DNA from: Otis tarda
Taxonomy: Eukaryota > Chordata > Aves > Otidiformes > Otididae
Direction of reading: 5' to 3'
Assembly (NCBI GenBank): GCA_026413225.1
Contig: CM048552.1
Coordinates: 214,172,553 to 214,236,552 of the forward strand
Length of the DNA stretch: 64,000 nt
Shown here: piece by piece, positions 61,246 to 64,000 of the stretch
Layout of the letters: each line of letters opens with the position of its first letter
How positions within the stretch are numbered: the stretch's first letter is position 1
Made by a program: the position numbers and the translations under genes
Notes under the pieces: model-generated
Told to the model about the DNA's origin: nothing
The model's input: only the letters and a program-made list of their open reading frames with translations
Database searches by the model: none

Positions 61246-62351
61246 GTAAGGGATGGGGGGGTTTGGGGGGGGCGCGGGCTCGCAGGACCCCTGCCAGGCA
61301 GGGATGGTGCCAAGCTGAGATTGCAGAAGGCCGGGTGTTATTTTGGGGACCTGCATGCTCCTGGCTGGCCCCACAGGGCAGGGAAGTCGGGGGGTGGTAT
61401 TGCATGGGGGGGGGGGAGAAAGGGGTGCATAGTAAAAAGGGGGTGCACAGGAGGAAAGGGAGTGAAGAGGGGTGGGTTGGGATTAGGGATATGGGTAGGG
61501 TACAGATTGTCCCGCAAACTGGCTCTGGTTTTGGAGAAAAGACGTTGCAAGATCCCCACCCACTACCTCCAGTTTGCTAGAGATGGTTGCAGCAAAGCTG
61601 CACTTTGGTTTTTGCACCCAAGAGAAACTTTCGGGGCGGGGGAGGGGGTGAAGAAAGAGAAGAAGTGGAGAAGGGAAGCACCAAAGTGGTCCCGGAGCAG
61701 CCCTGGTTGGAGAAAATCTCCAGCCCCTGCTCCTGCTCAGCCTGGGAGCCTCCGGGACCTTGGGCACCAGCCCAGCGCAGGAGGAAGAGCTCTCACTACA
61801 GCCTCCCTGCGACAAGACCGACTAACCCGCTCCTCCTGCCTGCCTTACCAAAGCCTCACGTCCCTCTGCCGACATGGAAATGGCCTTTTGCTCGCATGCC
61901 TCCGTCCCGCGGCGTGGTCTCGGCGATGGCAGCAATGCAGTCCTCGAAGGGGCGCGTGCCTCTGGCTGGCTGTCACGGGCGACGGAGCCTCCAAATCCTG
62001 CTAGGAGAGCGGGTCCCCGACAGCCCCGAGATCTGTGGGATGCCACGTTGGCACGGGGCGTCCTCTTGCAGGGGGCTGGGCTGTACGAACACGGGAGAGG
62101 ATGTTTAGCGGCTGCGCGTTCCCCCACATCCCCTCGATTTTCCCCCTGGGTTATAAATTCCCCAATAATTTCAGCCATAATCCAAGGATGGGCAAATTTT
62201 CTCTGTCTCGCCGCCGTGGGCTGCGTCACTCATCGCAGCCCAGCGCGCCTGGCCCAATTTCTCACCAGTTTCTGAAGTAATTAACCTTTTTTTAAGCTGA
62301 GGATGTAAGCAGCTCGCAAGAGAACTACTCCTTGTATCTGTTTTCTTTCAG
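61246..62351 (+). other. Predicted intron 1
   Basis: GT-AG interval between the two predicted exons. It holds several G-runs (61389-61443) able to form G-quadruplexes on the non-template strand. Long open frames across it (for example 60928-62004) are by-products of low A+T content. Confidence 0.4.
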
Positions 62352-62395
62352 AATGAAAAAGGCAAACGTTGACTTCACTATGAAAGAGTTCCAAG
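62352..62395 (+). CDS. Predicted exon 2 with initiator ATG, gene unknown
   Basis: A pyrimidine-rich acceptor (tctgttttctttcag) precedes a 44-nt exon that starts A-ATG and ends at the donor CAAG/GTATC. Joined to exon 1, the ATG at 62353 has a good context (A at -3). It encodes MKKANVDFTMKEFQ and one further base (phase 1). Intron 1 would be 1106 bp. I do not recognise the N-terminus. The next exon would lie further right. If the donor is not used, the frame reads on through a Lys/Arg-rich stretch to a stop after 45 codons. Confidence 0.4.
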
Positions 62396-63551
62396 GTATC
62401 TTTAGAAATAAAAGGAGAAAAAAAAAAAAGAAAAACCCTCAGATTTTAAATGTGTGCTGCACTCGATGCTGTCCGCACCTTAAAAGTGCGTGAAGGGCAG
62501 TTTGGAGCTCGTTGCGCAAGTCTTCGCTCCTAGGTAGCGGGGATGGCTCTTCCTTTCAATGGAAGCCTTGCTCCCAAAAGGATTTTAGGATACAAACTGC
62601 CATTCTCTCTCTCTCAGGCTACGTAATTCCCATTCTGGCAAAGCGTCCCCGGCGCAACTGCGCACACTCTGCATTCCCTGTGCTTCGGGCTGTGTGCGTG
62701 TTTCCTTCCATATGTAATCCCAGCGGGCCCTTCGCTTCCTGCGCTCTTCGCTTTAACCCTCAAGCTGCCCGGCTCCGGCCCTTTCCTGCCTTCCTGGCCA
62801 GGAAAAGCGCTCGCTTTGGGCTCGAAGGTGGAATTTAAGCCCTTTGGGGATCTGCAGTCGGGAAGGTTCGCTGTGAGCAGCGTGAAGTCAGGAGGGATGG
62901 AAAGGTCTGGGGACAGGGTGTAGCCTCAGAAGCAGGAGGGGTGAGCTCCGAAAAGCTTTCGGGCATGGTGTTTAGGACCGGTCGGTCTGTAGATTTAATG
63001 AAGCTAGGAGCTCAGAGTCCTCACTGGGGATGGGTGCACCTACGTTGTGATGAGATGCATCTACCTAATGCATGAACGTGCTGGGAAGGGGCTCTGCTAG
63101 GGGAAAGGAGGGGTCCACCACCTTCCTCTGTCCCAGTACCTCCCTGGTAGGGCTGTACAGGCAAAAACTAAGTCAGAGCTGACCAGACGGCATTGGATCG
63201 TCTCAGGGGGCCCCTCTGACTTAGCTTGGTGGAAGCTCATGCGCTCCATCTAGTGTCTAGAAAGCTGAGCATTTGGGTACCGAGCTGGTGTCCCCAGAGA
63301 GGACAATCACTGCCCTACACTGACTGCGATAGCCCCTGGATCGACGCGCAGCACTGTGCTGCGCAGCCCTCGGGCAGCAGAAACATCCCGCTTTCAGCTT
63401 TTCCTGACCAGGGCAGAGGTTTGACCTGCTGCTCTGGGGACAGAAATACCTCTTGTTTCCATTCCCTGACCCCTCCTTAAATCATTTACTGTACGTGAAC
63501 ACATAGTAATACAGTAAAATTGCTTTAAAAAAGAAGCTTTCATTCAAAAAT
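62396..63551. other. Non-coding, presumed intron 2
   Basis: An A-run lies near 62418-62429. A pyrimidine-rich acceptor-like site (ctctctctctcag, ending 62619) is followed by an open frame in the right phase, but no donor or family signature supports an exon. Nothing else was recognised. Confidence 0.5.
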
Positions 63552-63722
63552 GCCCAGTGCCCAGAAAGGTGGTGGAAGCCCCATCCCTGGAAACGTTCAA
63601 GGCCAGGTTGGATGAGGCTCTGAGCAACCTGATCTGGTTGGAGATGTTCCTGCTTCTTGCAGGGGGGTTGGACTAGATGACCTTTGAAGGTCCCTTCCAA
63701 CCCAAACCATTCCGTGATTCTA
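63552..63722 (+). mobile_element. CR1 LINE 3' end, about 170 bp
   Basis: Plus-orientation CR1 with the older 'gttggactagatgacctttg' 3' UTR type, ending in 'attccgtgattcta'. It is strongly 5'-truncated. Confidence 0.93.
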
Positions 63723-64000
63723 AAATGCACAGGCTCCGCATGCCAGTGTGCAGCCTGGACTCTTGACAATTAATCGTTGCTCAAGGGAAAGCCCAGTGTG
63801 GACTTGGGATCACTGCACCCCAAGTGAAGCTTTGATGCAGATGCTCTGCCTGTCGCTGGAGTGGGTTTCACTGGAAGAGCCCCTGGGGTCTCTGAACGCT
63901 CCAGAAAGGGGCTTAAATCACACTCACAGTGAGGTCTTCTTACCCAGCAGGTCCTCAGAGGCATCTGGTGCTGCTGAAACCATGTGGATTATTCTGGCGC
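63723..64000. other. Non-coding window end
   Basis: Unique sequence with no feature recognised. Confidence 0.6.

Larger units (their letters stand above)
60940..61280 (+). promoter_or_regulatory. Promoter region with CpG cluster
   Basis: A G+C-rich region of raised CpG carries, from left to right, a reversed CCAAT box, a T-run, a C-rich tract, a heat-shock element, a TATA box and a short exon with a consensus donor. The order and spacing are those of a plus-strand RNA polymerase II promoter. The gene it serves is not identified and would extend right of the window. Confidence 0.7.

Noticed and set aside
60928-62004. 358-codon open frame on the plus strand
   Set aside because: It spans the predicted promoter, exon 1 and intron, is low-complexity and G+C-driven, and has no ATG-supported or family-like content.
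62620-62838. Possible exon 3 after the acceptor-like ctctctctctcag
   Set aside because: The phase fits, but no convincing donor, domain or compositional change supports it.
1-64000. LTR retrotransposons or endogenous retroviruses
   Set aside because: No paired long terminal repeats, primer-binding site or retroviral protein signatures were recognised; all clear mobile DNA is CR1.

Overview
The window looks like a bird chromosome segment. It is A+T/G+C-mixed, intron- or intergenic-like DNA with no dense coding, and it is littered with 5'-truncated CR1 non-LTR retrotransposons, the dominant avian interspersed repeat. Many CR1 copies end in the family's 3' octamer (ATTCTATG-like). CR1 also occurs in crocodilians and turtles, so 'bird' is an inference from the number and closeness of the copies. 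No rRNA, intact tRNA, CRISPR array, LTR element or bacterial-type operon was recognised.

Layout. 1-19.9 kb: mostly unique non-coding DNA with four short CR1 copies; CpG frequency rises from about 17.9 kb. 19.9-20.6 kb: a strong CpG island with GC boxes and G-runs on both strands. On the minus strand it holds a possible first exon with a leader-like hydrophobic segment that ends at a good splice donor but lacks an AUG. A 13-bp minisatellite (12 units) lies beside it. 20.8-61 kb: a long stretch without recognisable host exons, carrying most of the CR1 copies. Within it are a 4.7-kb inverted duplication (arms of about 1.2 kb, 42.6-43.8 and 46.1-47.3 kb), a tRNA-like relic at 45.4 kb, and the best-preserved CR1 (52.2-53.2 kb), with an open 3' part of the ORF2 reverse transcriptase gene. 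61-62.4 kb: a plus-strand promoter with a reversed CCAAT box, a perfect three-unit heat-shock element and a TATA box. It is followed by a short non-coding exon with a consensus donor and a second exon carrying an ATG and 14 codons. That gene would continue to the right, past the window.

Overall, two host promoters are suggested: one reading left from about 20.4 kb and one reading right from about 61.2 kb. They are divergent and about 41 kb apart. I could not name either gene. Almost all other long open frames are either inside or antisense to CR1, or in G+C-rich or low-complexity DNA, and I do not regard them as genes.
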